64,000 nucleotides of DNA, from contig NZ_CP124747.1 in NCBI RefSeq assembly GCF_041860085.1, forward strand, positions 1,860,001 to 1,924,000. Direction: 5' to 3'. The notes beneath the pieces were generated by a model. That model was not told where the DNA came from, did not search any database, and saw only the letters and a list, made by a program, of their open reading frames with translations. Made by a program: the position numbers and the translations under genes. The stretch's first letter is position 1, and the number at the start of each line of letters is the position of its first letter. The DNA is from Schlesneria sp. DSM 10557. GTDB lineage: Bacteria > Planctomycetota > Planctomycetia > Planctomycetales > Planctomycetaceae. This document shows positions 1 through 10,242 of the stretch, piece by piece.

Positions 1-174
1 GTACGGATCGACTGCAACGCAGCGCTCCTTGGTCGCAAACTGAAGCAGGCAGAGTTCTGGACGGTACGTGTGCTCCGAAACGAACTCCGTGTCAAACGCA
101 ACCAATCCCGACTCGCGGATGTGATCGCAGAGGTCATCGAATGCAGACTGCTTGGTAATCAGTGTCGATGTCAT
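1..174 (-). CDS. rnd: Ribonuclease D-like 3'-5' exonuclease, N-terminal part (cut by window edge)
   Basis: The reverse strand reads 58 codons from an ATG at 172-174 to the window edge with no stop. The protein starts MTSTLITKQSAFDDLCDHIR and reaches VAFDTEF near residue 25. FDTEF is the first acidic motif (Asp and Glu metal ligands) of DEDD exonucleases such as RNase D, and ELCLLQFAT follows as expected in that fold. Members trim structured RNA 3' ends, including tRNA precursors. The HRDC part and the other metal ligands lie outside the window, so an RNase D-related ribonuclease without HRDC remains possible. The family call is firm and the exact gene name less so. Confidence 0.8.
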   Translation of the reverse strand, partial: MTSTLITKQSAFDDLCDHIRESGLVAFDTEFVSEHTYRPELCLLQFATKERCVAVDPY

Positions 175-547
175 GGGACAGATTGCTATGGCTGGAGATA
201 CGGAACGCCTCAATTCTTTACAGGGCAACGAGTTCTATGTTGGCAAGGTTTGTGATGACTCGCAAGCGTTCAGATGTTCAACTTACTCCTGTAAGATTTT
301 TACACATTCCCACAATCGGATGAACACTGCCGCAATCGGACTTCCCTTCTGACGTTTTCGATGTCAGGATGCCCCTTGTCAGCAGTCGTCCACACTGATT
401 TTTTGGCGACTCAAACCCTTGCTGCATGAGGCCATGGAATTCGGATTTCCACCGAAATTTGTTCGTGCATGATACGTGTGGATGGTCTTCCCCCTGGCAC
501 CATCCTTGAATCCGCACTTCAGGGAAGATTTTATCGGATGATCAACT
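175..547. other. Divergent intergenic spacer
   Basis: This 370-bp spacer lies between the divergent RNase D-like gene and malQ. Short open frames occur on both strands but none has recognisable protein features. It presumably contains both promoters, but I could not assign a convincing -35/-10 pair. Confidence 0.4.
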
Positions 548-2095
548 ATGCTTCAGGAACGAGCCAGCGGCGTCCTTCTTCACCCGACTTCATTTCCCAC
601 ACGTTATGGCATCGGTGATCTGGGCCCCAGCGCCTACCACTTCATTGACTGGCTGGCGGGAGCTGAGCAGCGCTACTGGCAGGTCCTGCCACTCTGTCCC
701 ACGGACATGGGTGACTCGCCCTACCAGTCCCCCTCATCGTTCGCCGGTAATCCACTCCTGATCAGCCCGGACCTGCTGGCGCGGGATGGCCTCCTCAACG
801 AAAACGATCTGGCGAGCGCACTGCTGCCCGAGGTGGAGACAGCTCCCCACGTCGACTTTCAGCGAAGTGCCCTGCTGAAGAATCAACTGCTCAGCACCGC
901 CGTCCTGAACTTCAGAAATCTCTCGCCCGCTCATGAACTGCATCAGGAATTCGCCGAGTTCAAAAAACAGCATCACAGTTGGGTCGACAATCATGCTCGG
1001 TTCATGGCGCTGCGCGATGTGAACCGAAACAGGCCGTGGCGGCAGTGGACGGAGTATGTCACCGCACCTGGTCAGCCCGTCATGCCCGAACTGGAAGTTC
1101 GCTTCGAATACGCGCTGCTTCTGCAGTTCTTCTTCTTCCGACAGTGGCATCAGCTTCGACAGTATGCCCGAGAACGGAATATCCAGATTATCGGAGACAT
1201 CCCGATCTATGTCTCGCACGATAGCGTGGATGTCTGGGCCCACCAATCTCTGTTCCAACTGGATGAACATGGTGATCCCACTCGAGTCGCAGGAGTTCCT
1301 CCCGATTACTTCGCCGCCACAGGACAACTGTGGAATAATCCCCTCTACAACTGGGACGCGATGGAGCAGGATGGGTTTCGCTGGTGGATCCATCGCCTGG
1401 AAACGGCGCTTCAGTTCGTCGACCTGGTGCGCCTGGACCATTTTCGGGGGTTCGAAGCGTACTGGTCCGTCGCGGCCGGTGAAGCGACGGCCATGAACGG
1501 GCATTGGGTTCCGGGTCCTCGGGGGAAACTGCTGACGGCGTTGTGCAATGTCCAAGGGGCCGACCCGGTCGCGAATGCTTCCACTTCGACGGCACCGATT
1601 ATCGCCGAAGACCTGGGCATGATTACGGAAGAAGTCCATGCTCTGCGGAAAGAGTTTCACCTTCCCGGGATGAAGGTCCTGCAGTTCATGCTTCCGGGTG
1701 AGCCCTGGGACAATCATCGGCCGGAAGAGTTCGAGGCGAATTCCGTTGCTTACACCGGGACCCACGACAACGATACCACCCTTGGCTGGTTCCGCTCACA
1801 CATCCTGCCAAATCCCGATCAACTGGAACGATTGAAGCAGTACACGCGCTGCGAGGAACACAATATTGCGTGGGAGTTCATCGAGATTGCCTGGCGCTCC
1901 GGCTCCCATCTTGCCATTGCCCCTCTTCAGGACCTCTTCTCAATGGGTTCCGAAGCAAGAATGAATACGCCCGGAACGAGCGGCCCCGGCTGCGACAACT
2001 GGCGCTGGAAATACAGCCCCGGCCTGCTGACCCGGGAAGTCCAGGAGCGGCTCGCGAACCTGACTCGATCGGCCAACCGCGCGATACACAAGTAA
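548..2095 (+). CDS. malQ: 4-alpha-glucanotransferase (amylomaltase, GH77)
   Basis: The 515-residue protein matches bacterial amylomaltase in length and order. It begins with the family N-terminus (RASGVLLHPTSFPTRYGIGDLG), then SPYQSPSSFAGNPLLIS. The catalytic region contains RLDHFRG (nucleophile Asp), IIAEDLG (acid/base Glu) and GTHDNDTT (transition-state Asp). The enzyme transfers alpha-1,4-glucan segments between maltodextrins in the cytoplasm, in glycogen and maltodextrin metabolism. It stands alone: the upstream gene is divergent and the next gene is more than 500 bp downstream, so it is probably its own transcription unit. The ATG at 548 is used because the conserved N-terminal motif begins within ten residues of it. 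Confidence 0.95.
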   Translation: MLQERASGVLLHPTSFPTRYGIGDLGPSAYHFIDWLAGAEQRYWQVLPLCPTDMGDSPYQSPSSFAGNPLLISPDLLARDGLLNENDLASALLPEVETAPHVDFQRSALLKNQLLSTAVLNFRNLSPAHELHQEFAEFKKQHHSWVDNHARFMALRDVNRNRPWRQWTEYVTAPGQPVMPELEVRFEYALLLQFFFFRQWHQLRQYARERNIQIIGDIPIYVSHDSVDVWAHQSLFQLDEHGDPTRVAGVPPDYFAATGQLWNNPLYNWDAMEQDGFRWWIHRLETALQFVDLVRLDHFRGFEAYWSVAAGEATAMNGHWVPGPRGKLLTALCNVQGADPVANASTSTAPIIAEDLGMITEEVHALRKEFHLPGMKVLQFMLPGEPWDNHRPEEFEANSVAYTGTHDNDTTLGWFRSHILPNPDQLERLKQYTRCEEHNIAWEFIEIAWRSGSHLAIAPLQDLFSMGSEARMNTPGTSGPGCDNWRWKYSPGLLTREVQERLANLTRSANRAIHK

Positions 2096-2107
2096 CAGTG
2101 CCGGCGC

Positions 2108-2140
2108 ACAGGGCTTGCGTGCCATCGGCGCGAGCCCTGT
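2108..2140 (+). terminator. Strong hairpin after malQ
   Basis: A 12-bp stem (2108-2119 pairing with 2129-2140, one G-U pair) closes a 9-nt loop, starting 13 bp after the malQ stop. The core arms are ACAGGGCT and AGCCCTGT. No U-tract follows, so it is a terminator-like or 3'-end-stabilising structure and not a textbook intrinsic terminator. Confidence 0.55.
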
Positions 2141-2634
2141 ACTGCGCACTGGGCCATCGAATGTTGTCCCGCCCGATTCGGCTGCACGGTACCTGGACAA
2201 GGTGATCTCCCTGGATCACCTGCCAACAGCGCCAACTTCTTCCTGGCGGTCGTGCCCAAGAGGTCGCGAAATCTCCTCCCGATCGCTCTTCGTGCCGCCA
2301 ATGACTCATCCCTGGAACCGAATCCCATCAGGTAAACGAATTCAGATGCTTTCTGGAGTCCGTTGGTTGACATTCACGAGTGGCAGTATTAATTTGCGAC
2401 CCCTCTCCATCTTGCTTGAACTATTACGCTCGCTTCACAGGCGAGAATCTGCACATCCGTGTATTAACACAGGAACGTAAGAGCCGCTTTTTCCGATCGT
2501 AAATCGCCTCGCTAACCCGTGCTGTTGACGTCACACCCATCGCAATTCGGCGACGTCGAGAATCCTGACTGGCCCGTCCATTCTGATACTGGCATCAACC
2601 TGACGCAGATGACCTGCGCGTGAGGGACTTCATC
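2141..2634. other. Intergenic spacer, no gene seen
   Basis: About 490 bp with no open frame that looks protein-like on either strand. It contains the leader of the downstream secreted protein gene. Confidence 0.4.
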
Positions 2635-4032
2635 ATGACGATCAACTTCCGCGTCTCCCTCGCTTGCTGCCTGGGACTTTCAGCCCTGCTGATGGCAGCG
2701 GCTACCCTCAGCGAACGGAGCAATGCCCGGGCGGCTCAAGATGATCAACCCTACGTTAATCAGCACTACCCTGACTTTGGTTTCCTCCCTTCGCCGCTCG
2801 AATACAAGGGGCGGGTCTTTACACTCAGCCAGCACTACCCAAAGACAGAGCCCCCTGCGTCCGAGCGACCTGACTTCCTGAAGATCGACTTTCAGAAGAA
2901 CTGGCGCGATTACCTGCTGGCGGCACAAGATTACTGCTTCAAGGACAATGTCCTGGGTGGTGACGTCGCTGACGACTTCGATGCGGCGATCAAAGATCAG
3001 CCAACCTGGTTCCATGTTCCGTGGCAGCACTACGGACCCAACGGCCGGGAAGGGGTCCATGGTCTGACAAAAGAAGCCCCCGTCGCTCCTCAGCAATTGG
3101 CCATCAGCCAGAGCCACCAGGGAGGCCAGATGTACGCCGTGGCGATTTACAATCACTTCGGTGGTTACGTCATCGGCAAAGTCTGGGCAGACAAGGACAA
3201 GCCGAATGCCCACGATGTCCGTTTTCCCGTCGGAACCGTGGTCATGAAGGTGCTGTTTACGGATGTCCCTTCAACGGAAGTTCCATCACTCGAGAACCCG
3301 CTGAAATGGAACGCCTACGTCACTGAAAACTACCTCGCGACGAATCGCGTGTTCAAGGAAATGACGCTGATTCAGATGGATCTGATGGTTCGTGATGAAC
3401 GAGCACCCCATGGATGGGTTTTTGGAAACTACCAGTACAACGGAAAGATGAACAACGCGAACAAGTGGAAGAACCTGGTCCCGGTCGGCATTCAGTGGGG
3501 GAATGATCCAGACGTCACCGATGGGACGTGGGGCGGATACACGAACCCGATCCCCGTTGTCACCCGACGCAATCCACACCTGAAAGAGACGATCATCAAT
3601 CCGGACGACAACGAACTGCCCCCCACGCATCTGGGATGGAACGGGCGGTTGAATGGCCCTGCTGACAACTATCTGAGCTCCTGCATGAGCTGCCATATGA
3701 CGGCTCAATCCCCCACCAAGTCTCCCATCAGCCCCTTGTTTCAGCCCGCTGACAAAGTCCCCTCAGTGGGCTCAACAGGCTGGATGCGCTGGTTCCAGAA
3801 CCTGAATTACGGCGAACGCTTTGATGCGGATAAGCCCACATCAAGCATGGATTACAGCCTGCAACTCGCATTGAGTCTCCAGAACTACTATCAGTGGAAG
3901 GATGCCGCTCATCGAACCATCGCGGCTCGCTATCGCGACGAACAGCTCAACCCGGTGGGAGAAGATGTCACCGAGGATTACGAAATCCTGCGATCTCAGC
4001 CCGTTGAACTGAACCAGATCAATCCGCGGTAA
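2635..4032 (+). CDS. Secreted monoheme c-type cytochrome-like protein of unknown function
   Basis: The ATG at 2635 (15 bp inside a longer GTG frame) gives a clean signal peptide: a short basic start, a hydrophobic stretch LACCLGLSALLMAAATL, and a small-residue region ending NARAAQ. The mature protein of roughly 430 residues has one heme-binding CxxCH, CMSCH, in the segment SSCMSCHMTAQSP about 110 residues from the C-terminus. The rest is not a classical small cytochrome. It is rich in aromatic and His residues (for example WFHVPWQHYGPNGREG and AIYNHFGGY), consistent with an exported redox or heme-dependent enzyme. Export and one covalent heme are well supported. The reaction is unknown and no neighbouring gene points to a partner. 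Confidence 0.7.
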   Translation: MTINFRVSLACCLGLSALLMAAATLSERSNARAAQDDQPYVNQHYPDFGFLPSPLEYKGRVFTLSQHYPKTEPPASERPDFLKIDFQKNWRDYLLAAQDYCFKDNVLGGDVADDFDAAIKDQPTWFHVPWQHYGPNGREGVHGLTKEAPVAPQQLAISQSHQGGQMYAVAIYNHFGGYVIGKVWADKDKPNAHDVRFPVGTVVMKVLFTDVPSTEVPSLENPLKWNAYVTENYLATNRVFKEMTLIQMDLMVRDERAPHGWVFGNYQYNGKMNNANKWKNLVPVGIQWGNDPDVTDGTWGGYTNPIPVVTRRNPHLKETIINPDDNELPPTHLGWNGRLNGPADNYLSSCMSCHMTAQSPTKSPISPLFQPADKVPSVGSTGWMRWFQNLNYGERFDADKPTSSMDYSLQLALSLQNYYQWKDAAHRTIAARYRDEQLNPVGEDVTEDYEILRSQPVELNQINPR

Positions 4033-4401
4033 TCCGATCTCCCCGCAGCCAGCCCGTCCGTTTGCCATCGTCTGGCCCCCACTCAAGTGACAGGGGCCCC
4101 CATGAGTTGTGATCATCCAGCCCCCCATCAGCACCCGTCGGTATTGCGAGGATGAAGGGCCACGGACAGGGTGAAGACGCCCGTCGGCAGGTCAGCCTCC
4201 GCCGAGGCGACTCTGGTGACACGAGGTCGGCCAACACAAATCACTCCACTGCTTACGAAAGAGAAGGCGGTTGCGGATTCGCCCCACTGGCAGGGGCGAC
4301 AGCCGATCGGGCATAATCTCAGGCCGAGATCGAAACGGTCTGATTCCCGTACCGGGTCATGAGTCAAGACAAACTCATGCCGAGGAAGTCAGGAGTGAAC
4401 C
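4033..4401. other. Intergenic spacer, no gene seen
   Basis: About 370 bp separating two same-strand genes. Short frames exist but none resembles a protein family. The interval most likely holds the promoter of the downstream VOC gene. Confidence 0.35.
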
Positions 4402-4902
4402 ATGTCCTCAAATGAGCCCCGCCAGCCGATTGATCCTCAAACGCGAATCGGCCATGTCCACCTGAAGGTCGCCGACCTGGAACGTTCGATCCGGTTTTAC
4501 CATGGTGTCCTGGGGTTTGAAGTCACGCAACGATACGGGACTCAGGCAGCCTTCCTTTCCGCCGGTGGGTATCACCACCATATCGGACTGAATACCTGGG
4601 AAAGCCTCGCCGGCCCGACACCCCCGCCGGGAACGACGGGCCTGTATCACGTGGCGATTCTCTATCCCACCCGCAGAAGCCTGGCTGATGCTCTCCAGCG
4701 ACTCCGACGGGCAGGAATTGCCTTGAATGGTGCAAGCGATCACGGCGTCAGCCAGGCCCTCTACTTGCGCGATCCCGACGAAAATGGAATCGAACTTTAC
4801 TGGGATCGTCCACAAGATCAGTGGCCACGCAATCCGATCGGCGAACTCGCGATGTTCACCCAACGCCTGGACCTGGACGACCTGCTGCGGGAACTCGAAT
4901 GA
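4402..4902 (+). CDS. VOC-superfamily (glyoxalase/catechol dioxygenase-like) protein
   Basis: The 166-residue protein opens with IGHVHLKVADLERSIRFYHGVLGFEV, the classic first beta-alpha-beta-beta-beta half of a vicinal-oxygen-chelate domain. The second half starts GLYHVAILYPTRRSLADAL and ends DPDENGIELYWDRP. Candidate metal ligands are the His in HVHLKV, the His in GLYHVAI and the Glu in GIELYWD. Members include glyoxalases, extradiol dioxygenases and fosfomycin-type resistance proteins. The length and the paired H/E ligands resemble the short CatE-like group. No pathway neighbours narrow the substrate, so only the fold and a divalent-metal role are claimed. Confidence 0.85.
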   Translation: MSSNEPRQPIDPQTRIGHVHLKVADLERSIRFYHGVLGFEVTQRYGTQAAFLSAGGYHHHIGLNTWESLAGPTPPPGTTGLYHVAILYPTRRSLADALQRLRRAGIALNGASDHGVSQALYLRDPDENGIELYWDRPQDQWPRNPIGELAMFTQRLDLDDLLRELE

Positions 4903-6455
4903 CTTCCCCTGCTGTCGAACGTCGTTGACAGCGAGAAATCCCGTCTCAGACCAGACGAGCCACGTCTCCCTCTTCGGTCGTCCGCCACACTCCGGCGGTC
5001 ATCGCCTGTGAAATTCTCCAGTGAGCGAGTCGGGGCAATGGACGGTATACGGCCCAACACGACTACATGCCTGCCTGCCTACATCTCATAACTAATCAAC
5101 ATCGTATAGCAACTCTGAATTAGGATTTCCCGGCACAGCATCCGCACCGAAATCTAATTTAAGCTTCTCTTAATCCTGCTTGACTACCTATTACATTTAC
5201 TGCGGAGGAGGATTTCGCACGACAGAACCGAGTTATGCAGTCCCGAGAACCATGCAGGGCATCGCGAATTCATCAACATCCTCCAGACTCAATTCCCTTA
5301 GCGAGACACGTTAAGACGAGCCGGATGCCCCTCACTCAGACTGAGTTCCGCAAGTCTCCGATCGCCCTGCAGGGACTCGCTGAGACTACTCAGCAGACCA
5401 GCCGCGAAAACAGGGGAAGTGCCCAATATCCAGCCATTCCGCAATGCTCTCCCGACCACACATGTGAGAGTTTCACGCAGGAAACCTTCGGCGTGCGCGC
5501 AACTCCCGGAGGGGAACAGATACACGCACGGGAAATCAGATAGATCGTCCCGAGACATACGAACCGTCATAAGTTGAACGATGCCGGTGCGCGCTTCGGC
5601 AATGCTAGGTACTCCGGCTGTCACACGCTTCAGCAGCACCTACTAATCTACCCTCTGGCGACAGTCTCATTTATGAGAATCGCAAAAGCGGCGCGACCCT
5701 CACAATCAGAAACTGCTATTCCCCGGACGACTGTAAGTGGATATAAGATTTCCACGTCACGGAAAATTTCTTTCACTCTCCTCATATAACGATGAGTGAT
5801 ATCCGTGCCGGTCTTGTCTGAACGCTTGCGCACAGACTGCATTGATGCAGGGGGCTGCAACCCCGGAGAAGCGCAACAAGATCGAACAACCACTGTCTCG
5901 CGTCGCCGCAGACACGAGAGTCGCAGACGTTCTGAGCGACGCATTTTCTGAACGGGAGTCACTGGAAATCCGCATTTTTGATCGCTACAGTATCCGCGAC
6001 CGGCACAATCGATACTTACAGCAAAGACAGAATCCGATTGTAGTTGCGTTTAGATACACAGTAAACGAATATCTGAATATGAGATTTGTGTTCATTTGTG
6101 CGCAGTGAACTTTTGCGGCAGCAAGACTGATGTGGCCTTCATCACAGCATGGCGCGCCTGACCGACTCGCACGACCCCCGATGGGTCGACGGGGCGAACG
6201 CCGCTGTCCTGATTGGTTGTCAGATATTCGGATTGTCTCGTTTCTCGACTGGGAAAGTTTTATTGCCGTGATCATTTCGGTTCGATTCAGCGGGATTCCT
6301 CCGCCGGTCGCAGTTCCACGCCTCGGCGTAAGAGGTCTCAATCGATGTCAGTCCACTCCCCTCTGAACCCATCGCTCGGACTCAGGATGTGGGTTCCCTG
6401 TTTTGTCTTCTCGAATGAGTGTCTAGTTAAACGTAGAATAAGTGAGTACCGTCCC
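4903..6455. other. Long gene-poor region
   Basis: About 1.55 kb with no recognisable gene. The largest frames on both strands have shadow-like composition. One 102-codon forward frame (5235-5543) has an AGGAGG about 18 bp before its ATG, but its product is low-complexity and matches nothing I know. The stretch near 5100-5220 is AT-rich compared with its surroundings. The 3' end contains the leader of the PEP-CTERM gene. Confidence 0.4.
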
Positions 6456-7034
6456 ATGAGTATTTCCCGCCGATTCACACGTGCAGCCGTAATTCTGAGC
6501 TCGATGACATTCGTTTTGGTCCTGTTCGGACAACAGAGCAGCGTAGTGGCCGGAATTGTTCCCGATACTGTGGTCATCGATGAACCCTTGAAACTGGAAG
6601 TGACCTGGTACGGAAAAGGAATTCTGGACGATGGCAGCAACAATGATTCACTCGCAGTTCCTGTGCTGACCAACTGGTCGGTAGGGCCGAACCCAATCAC
6701 TCTCACCTACCTGGGCGGTGGGGACGGCTGGTTCGGAAAGCTGACGGGTCAGCACACAACTGAACCTCACCCTGGCGAAGGAATGGGCCCGCTCGTCCAG
6801 TTTATGATCGCTTTCGATCAGCTCACCCCCACCTCAACCAGCACCACGAAATCCGTCCTTCACGGCACCCACACCGACGTCTACACTTTGACCTACACCT
6901 ACAACCCCGCCACCGATACGGTTACATTCGACCTCAAGGCAGCACACGTGCCAGAACCAACAAGCTTTGCTCTGTTGGGGGTTGGCGCTTTGGGTCTTAT
7001 CGGTGCACGATACCGTCGCAACAAAGCCAAGTGA
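6456..7034 (+). CDS. PEP-CTERM sorted exported protein
   Basis: The open frame extends upstream, but the ATG at 6456 gives a proper export signal (MSISRRFTRAAVILSSMTFVLVLFG, ending SSVVAG), so I choose it; the product is 192 residues. The C-terminus is a textbook PEP-CTERM signal: VPEPTSF, a hydrophobic segment ALLGVGALGLIGA, and a basic tail RYRRNKAK. Such proteins are exported, then cleaved and sorted by an exosortase. The middle (about 140 residues, Thr/Ser- and Gly-rich, beta-strand-like) has no family I recognise. No exosortase gene is visible nearby. It is monocistronic, with more than 500 bp before the next gene. Confidence 0.85.
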   Translation: MSISRRFTRAAVILSSMTFVLVLFGQQSSVVAGIVPDTVVIDEPLKLEVTWYGKGILDDGSNNDSLAVPVLTNWSVGPNPITLTYLGGGDGWFGKLTGQHTTEPHPGEGMGPLVQFMIAFDQLTPTSTSTTKSVLHGTHTDVYTLTYTYNPATDTVTFDLKAAHVPEPTSFALLGVGALGLIGARYRRNKAK

Positions 7035-7557
7035 TGTAGAAGAACATGAGATGTTCGGGCAGCGACGCCTCGACCGTTGCCCGGAAACTCCCTCAAAAGT
7101 GGAATCAGGATGTCCACTCGTTTTCGCCGTGTGTGATTCAGCTTAACCGTGATCGCTCCGTCATCGATCACAGAAAGAACCCGCCTCGCCCAGCCTTCTC
7201 AACACGGCAGCCAGGGCGAGGAATCGTCTCCACAGGGTTCCCGAGACGTCGGAATCGTGCCTCGAATCGAGAGTTGTTCCGTCCGCCGCTCCCCGCCGCC
7301 GCTCCCCGCCCACCTGAATACCCCCTCTACCTCTACAAAAATCGGGCAGGCCGCCACGGCTGATCTCAGCGACCGGCCCCAAAGCCGCAGGTTGACTTGC
7401 CTTCCGTTGCAGCGGGCATCGAATCCGCGCATCAAGGACTTCCGTTCAATCGAGGCGGGCACGTCGATGCCGGCAACGGACGGCGCGCCGCGAGAATGTC
7501 ATTCGCCGCAGGAGTGCATCAGATGATTGATGCAACCAAATCGATTATGCTCGCCGC
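7035..7557. other. Intergenic spacer, no gene seen
   Basis: About 520 bp with overlapping short frames on both strands but no protein-like sequence. It separates the PEP-CTERM gene from the cardiolipin synthase gene. Confidence 0.35.
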
Positions 7558-8988
7558 ATGCAAACCGCTCTCGCGATAATTACGATCTTCGGATACGTCC
7601 TCACCCTCACACTGTTGCCGGTTGTTCTCCTCACCAAGAAGAAACAACCGGTCTCGACAGTGGCCTGGATGATGACAATCATCACCATGCCCTATGTGGG
7701 GGCGTTTCTGTTTGTCGTCTTTGGCATCAATCAGGTGGAACGACGCCTGCGCCGGAAACAGGCAGCCACGCGGTCCGTCACTCGGATCCTGCCTCAACTT
7801 TCACACCAGCATCATGTGCATCACGAACTGCTCGACGAAACTCAGCGGGAACTGAGGCGACTCGCAGAACGGATTTCAGGCAGCCGTGCGACGGTGGGTA
7901 ATCGGGTGCAGTTGCTGACAAACGCACAGCAGGCATTCGATGAAATTGCGGAAGCAATCCTCGCCGCAGAATCGACAATTCATCTGGAATACTACATCTG
8001 GCGCCCCGACAAGCTGGGCACCCGATTGCGAGACCTGCTGATCTCCAAAGCGCAGCGCGGGGTGCGGGTCCGATTCCTTTACGACGGGATCGGCTCCAAC
8101 CTTCTCACCTATCGCTTTCTCAAACCGATGCGAGATGCCGGAATTCAGGTTTTTTCCTTTGTCCCCGGCCGTTCACTGAGGGAACGGTGGTCGATCAACC
8201 TTCGCAATCACCGCAAGATCGTGATCGTCGACGGGCAGATCGGTTTCACCGGGGGGATGAATGTTGGTGACGAATACCTGGGACTCGATCCGTTCTATGG
8301 CAAGTGGCAGGACACGCATCTTCGACTGGAAGGTCCCACAGTCCTCCAACTGCAAGAGGTCTTCGCGATCGACTGGAAGTATGCCACAGGCGAAGTCCTG
8401 ACGCACGATCGATATTTTCCGACGCCCGAACAGACCGGCAACATTGTGGCTCAGGTCGTCGCCAGTGGCCCTGATGAAGGGAGCGACGTTTTCCATAACC
8501 TGATGTTCGCCGCAATTAACTCTGCACGTCATCGAGTCACTCTGGCCACGTGCTACTTCGTCCCCACGCCATCCCTTGTCTCGGCCCTGGAGTCCGCTTC
8601 CCAGCGGGGGGTCCAGACGCGGGTTCTCATTTCAGGCCCGAAAACGTACTGGGCAACGCTGCAAGCCGCGCGGTCTAACTATGATTCACTTCTATTGGCC
8701 GGAGTCAAAATCTACGAATATCAGGCGGGACAGTTCCACTCCAAGACACTCTCTATCGATGGCAATTGGTCACTTGTCGGTACCCCGAACTTCGATTCTC
8801 GCAGCCTCTATCTGAATTTTGAGGTCGGTGCCGTTCTTTACGACAGAAGTCTGGCCGAGCAAATCGAGCATCAATTCCACACCGACCTGGAATCAGCCAT
8901 GGAGATCGAGCCCGACAAGTGGTTCGCCCGCCCGGTCTGGAACCGCCTGCAGGAAAACTTCTGCCGCATGTTCTCTCCTGTGCTTTAG
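7558..8988 (+). CDS. cls: Cardiolipin synthase (phospholipase D superfamily)
   Basis: The 476-residue protein has two N-terminal membrane segments (ALAIITIFGYVLTLTLLPVV and a second from about residue 38, MMTIITMPYVGAFLFVVFG). Two phospholipase D HKD motifs follow: NHRKIVIVDGQIGFTGG near residue 220 and FHSKTLSIDGNWSLVGTPN near residue 395. This is the standard architecture of bacterial cardiolipin synthase, which makes cardiolipin from two phosphatidylglycerols at the inner membrane. FTGGMNVGDEYLG after the first motif is also typical. The ATG at 7558 places the first membrane helix right at the N-terminus. No operon partner is apparent. Confidence 0.92.
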   Translation: MQTALAIITIFGYVLTLTLLPVVLLTKKKQPVSTVAWMMTIITMPYVGAFLFVVFGINQVERRLRRKQAATRSVTRILPQLSHQHHVHHELLDETQRELRRLAERISGSRATVGNRVQLLTNAQQAFDEIAEAILAAESTIHLEYYIWRPDKLGTRLRDLLISKAQRGVRVRFLYDGIGSNLLTYRFLKPMRDAGIQVFSFVPGRSLRERWSINLRNHRKIVIVDGQIGFTGGMNVGDEYLGLDPFYGKWQDTHLRLEGPTVLQLQEVFAIDWKYATGEVLTHDRYFPTPEQTGNIVAQVVASGPDEGSDVFHNLMFAAINSARHRVTLATCYFVPTPSLVSALESASQRGVQTRVLISGPKTYWATLQAARSNYDSLLLAGVKIYEYQAGQFHSKTLSIDGNWSLVGTPNFDSRSLYLNFEVGAVLYDRSLAEQIEHQFHTDLESAMEIEPDKWFARPVWNRLQENFCRMFSPVL

Positions 8989-9189
8989 GCACGGCCCCGG
9001 GACCACAACGAATGCGGCCGCTGCGAACGCCTCCTCCTGGACGCGCCTGACGGATTGCCAGAGCCGATCGTGTTCGATTCTCAGGACTTGGATCGATGTT
9101 GGTAGGACAGGCGAAATCGCTATGCTGATCCGGTGGGCGCCTCTCATAACCGGTCACTTGATCCGCGGCATTTCGCCAGGAAAAACTTC

Positions 9190-10242
9190 ATGCTGTCATT
9201 CTGGTCTGAATCGACGTTACCACTGTCGAATCTGGCAACCTATTGCCGCTCTCTCTCCACAATGCTGAAATCAGGAGTGCCGATCCTCAAGTCATTCCGC
9301 GTTGCCGGAGAGAACTCACATTACCTGCGACTGCGATCCATCACGACTCGCATTGTAGATGAACTTCGCAAAGGATCGGATGTCTCGACAGCGATGGCAG
9401 AGCAGGGGAATGCGTTCCCGGAACTCATGATCGACATGGTCCGCGTCGCGGATCAAACAGGGTCATTGCCGGAAGTGCTGCTCGCCCTCGCGGATCACTA
9501 CGACAATCTGATTCGATTGCGTCGTACGTTCCTGGGTGCGATTGCTTTGCCAATCCTGCAATTGCTGGCTGCCATATTCATTGTGGCACTGCTGATCTGG
9601 ATTCTGGGCATGATTGCGAGCAGTAACGGGTCCGAGCCCTTCGATGTTCTGGGGCTGGGATTAACGGGAACCGTGGGTGCCTTGACGTGGCTGGGAGGGT
9701 GTTTCGGAGTCGCGGCAGGGGGATTTTTCCTCTATATGTTTCTTTCCCAGGGCTTGAAAGGACGCACTTTTGTCCATTCGGCTTTACTCCGTATTCCCAT
9801 CGTCGGTGACTGTTTTCGATCGTTCGCCCTGGCGCGCTTCTCGTGGGCCTTTGCTCTGACTCAGCAGGCGGGAATGCCGATTATCCCCAGCCTCGAAGCA
9901 AGTCTGAAAGCCACAGGAAATCAGGCCTTCGCCTCAGCAATCCCCATGGTCGCGGCCATGGTTTCCGCAGGAGAAGACCTCTCGTTCGCACTCAGCGAGA
10001 CAAAGCTGTTTCCCAGACAATATCTGGAACTCGTCCGTGTGGGTGAAGCAACCGGAACGGTTCCCGAGAAGTTGCAGGAACTGAGCCCCCAGCTCGAAGA
10101 ACAGGCTCATCGCAGCCTCTTCGCGATGACAACCGTGCTCGCATGGCTCATCTGGGGAATGGTCGCCATGATCATAATCTTCTTTATTTTCCGAATTGCC
10201 ATGTTGTATATTGGTTTGCTGAATAATGCCTCGAATCTCTAG
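9190..10242 (+). CDS. GspF/PilC-like type II secretion inner-membrane protein
   Basis: From the ATG at 9190 the product has 350 residues; a GTG 57 bp upstream would add 19 residues without family character. Two T2SSF domains are visible. The first begins LATYCRSLSTMLKSGVPILK and includes DMVRVADQTGSLPEVL. The second begins FALARFSWAFALTQQAGMPI and includes LVRVGEATGTVPEKLQEL. Hydrophobic segments lie between and after them, at about residues 115-145, 155-190 and 325-345. GspF/PilC proteins are the inner-membrane platform of type II secretion or type IV pilus machines. No ATPase, pseudopilin or secretin gene is adjacent, so it is an orphan component serving machinery elsewhere or a stand-alone paralogue. 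Confidence 0.85.
   Translation: MLSFWSESTLPLSNLATYCRSLSTMLKSGVPILKSFRVAGENSHYLRLRSITTRIVDELRKGSDVSTAMAEQGNAFPELMIDMVRVADQTGSLPEVLLALADHYDNLIRLRRTFLGAIALPILQLLAAIFIVALLIWILGMIASSNGSEPFDVLGLGLTGTVGALTWLGGCFGVAAGGFFLYMFLSQGLKGRTFVHSALLRIPIVGDCFRSFALARFSWAFALTQQAGMPIIPSLEASLKATGNQAFASAIPMVAAMVSAGEDLSFALSETKLFPRQYLELVRVGEATGTVPEKLQELSPQLEEQAHRSLFAMTTVLAWLIWGMVAMIIIFFIFRIAMLYIGLLNNASNL

Noticed and set aside
734-1765. Long reverse-strand frame of 343 codons inside malQ
   Set aside because: It is antisense to a gene with complete catalytic motifs and has no protein-family features; it results from high GC content.
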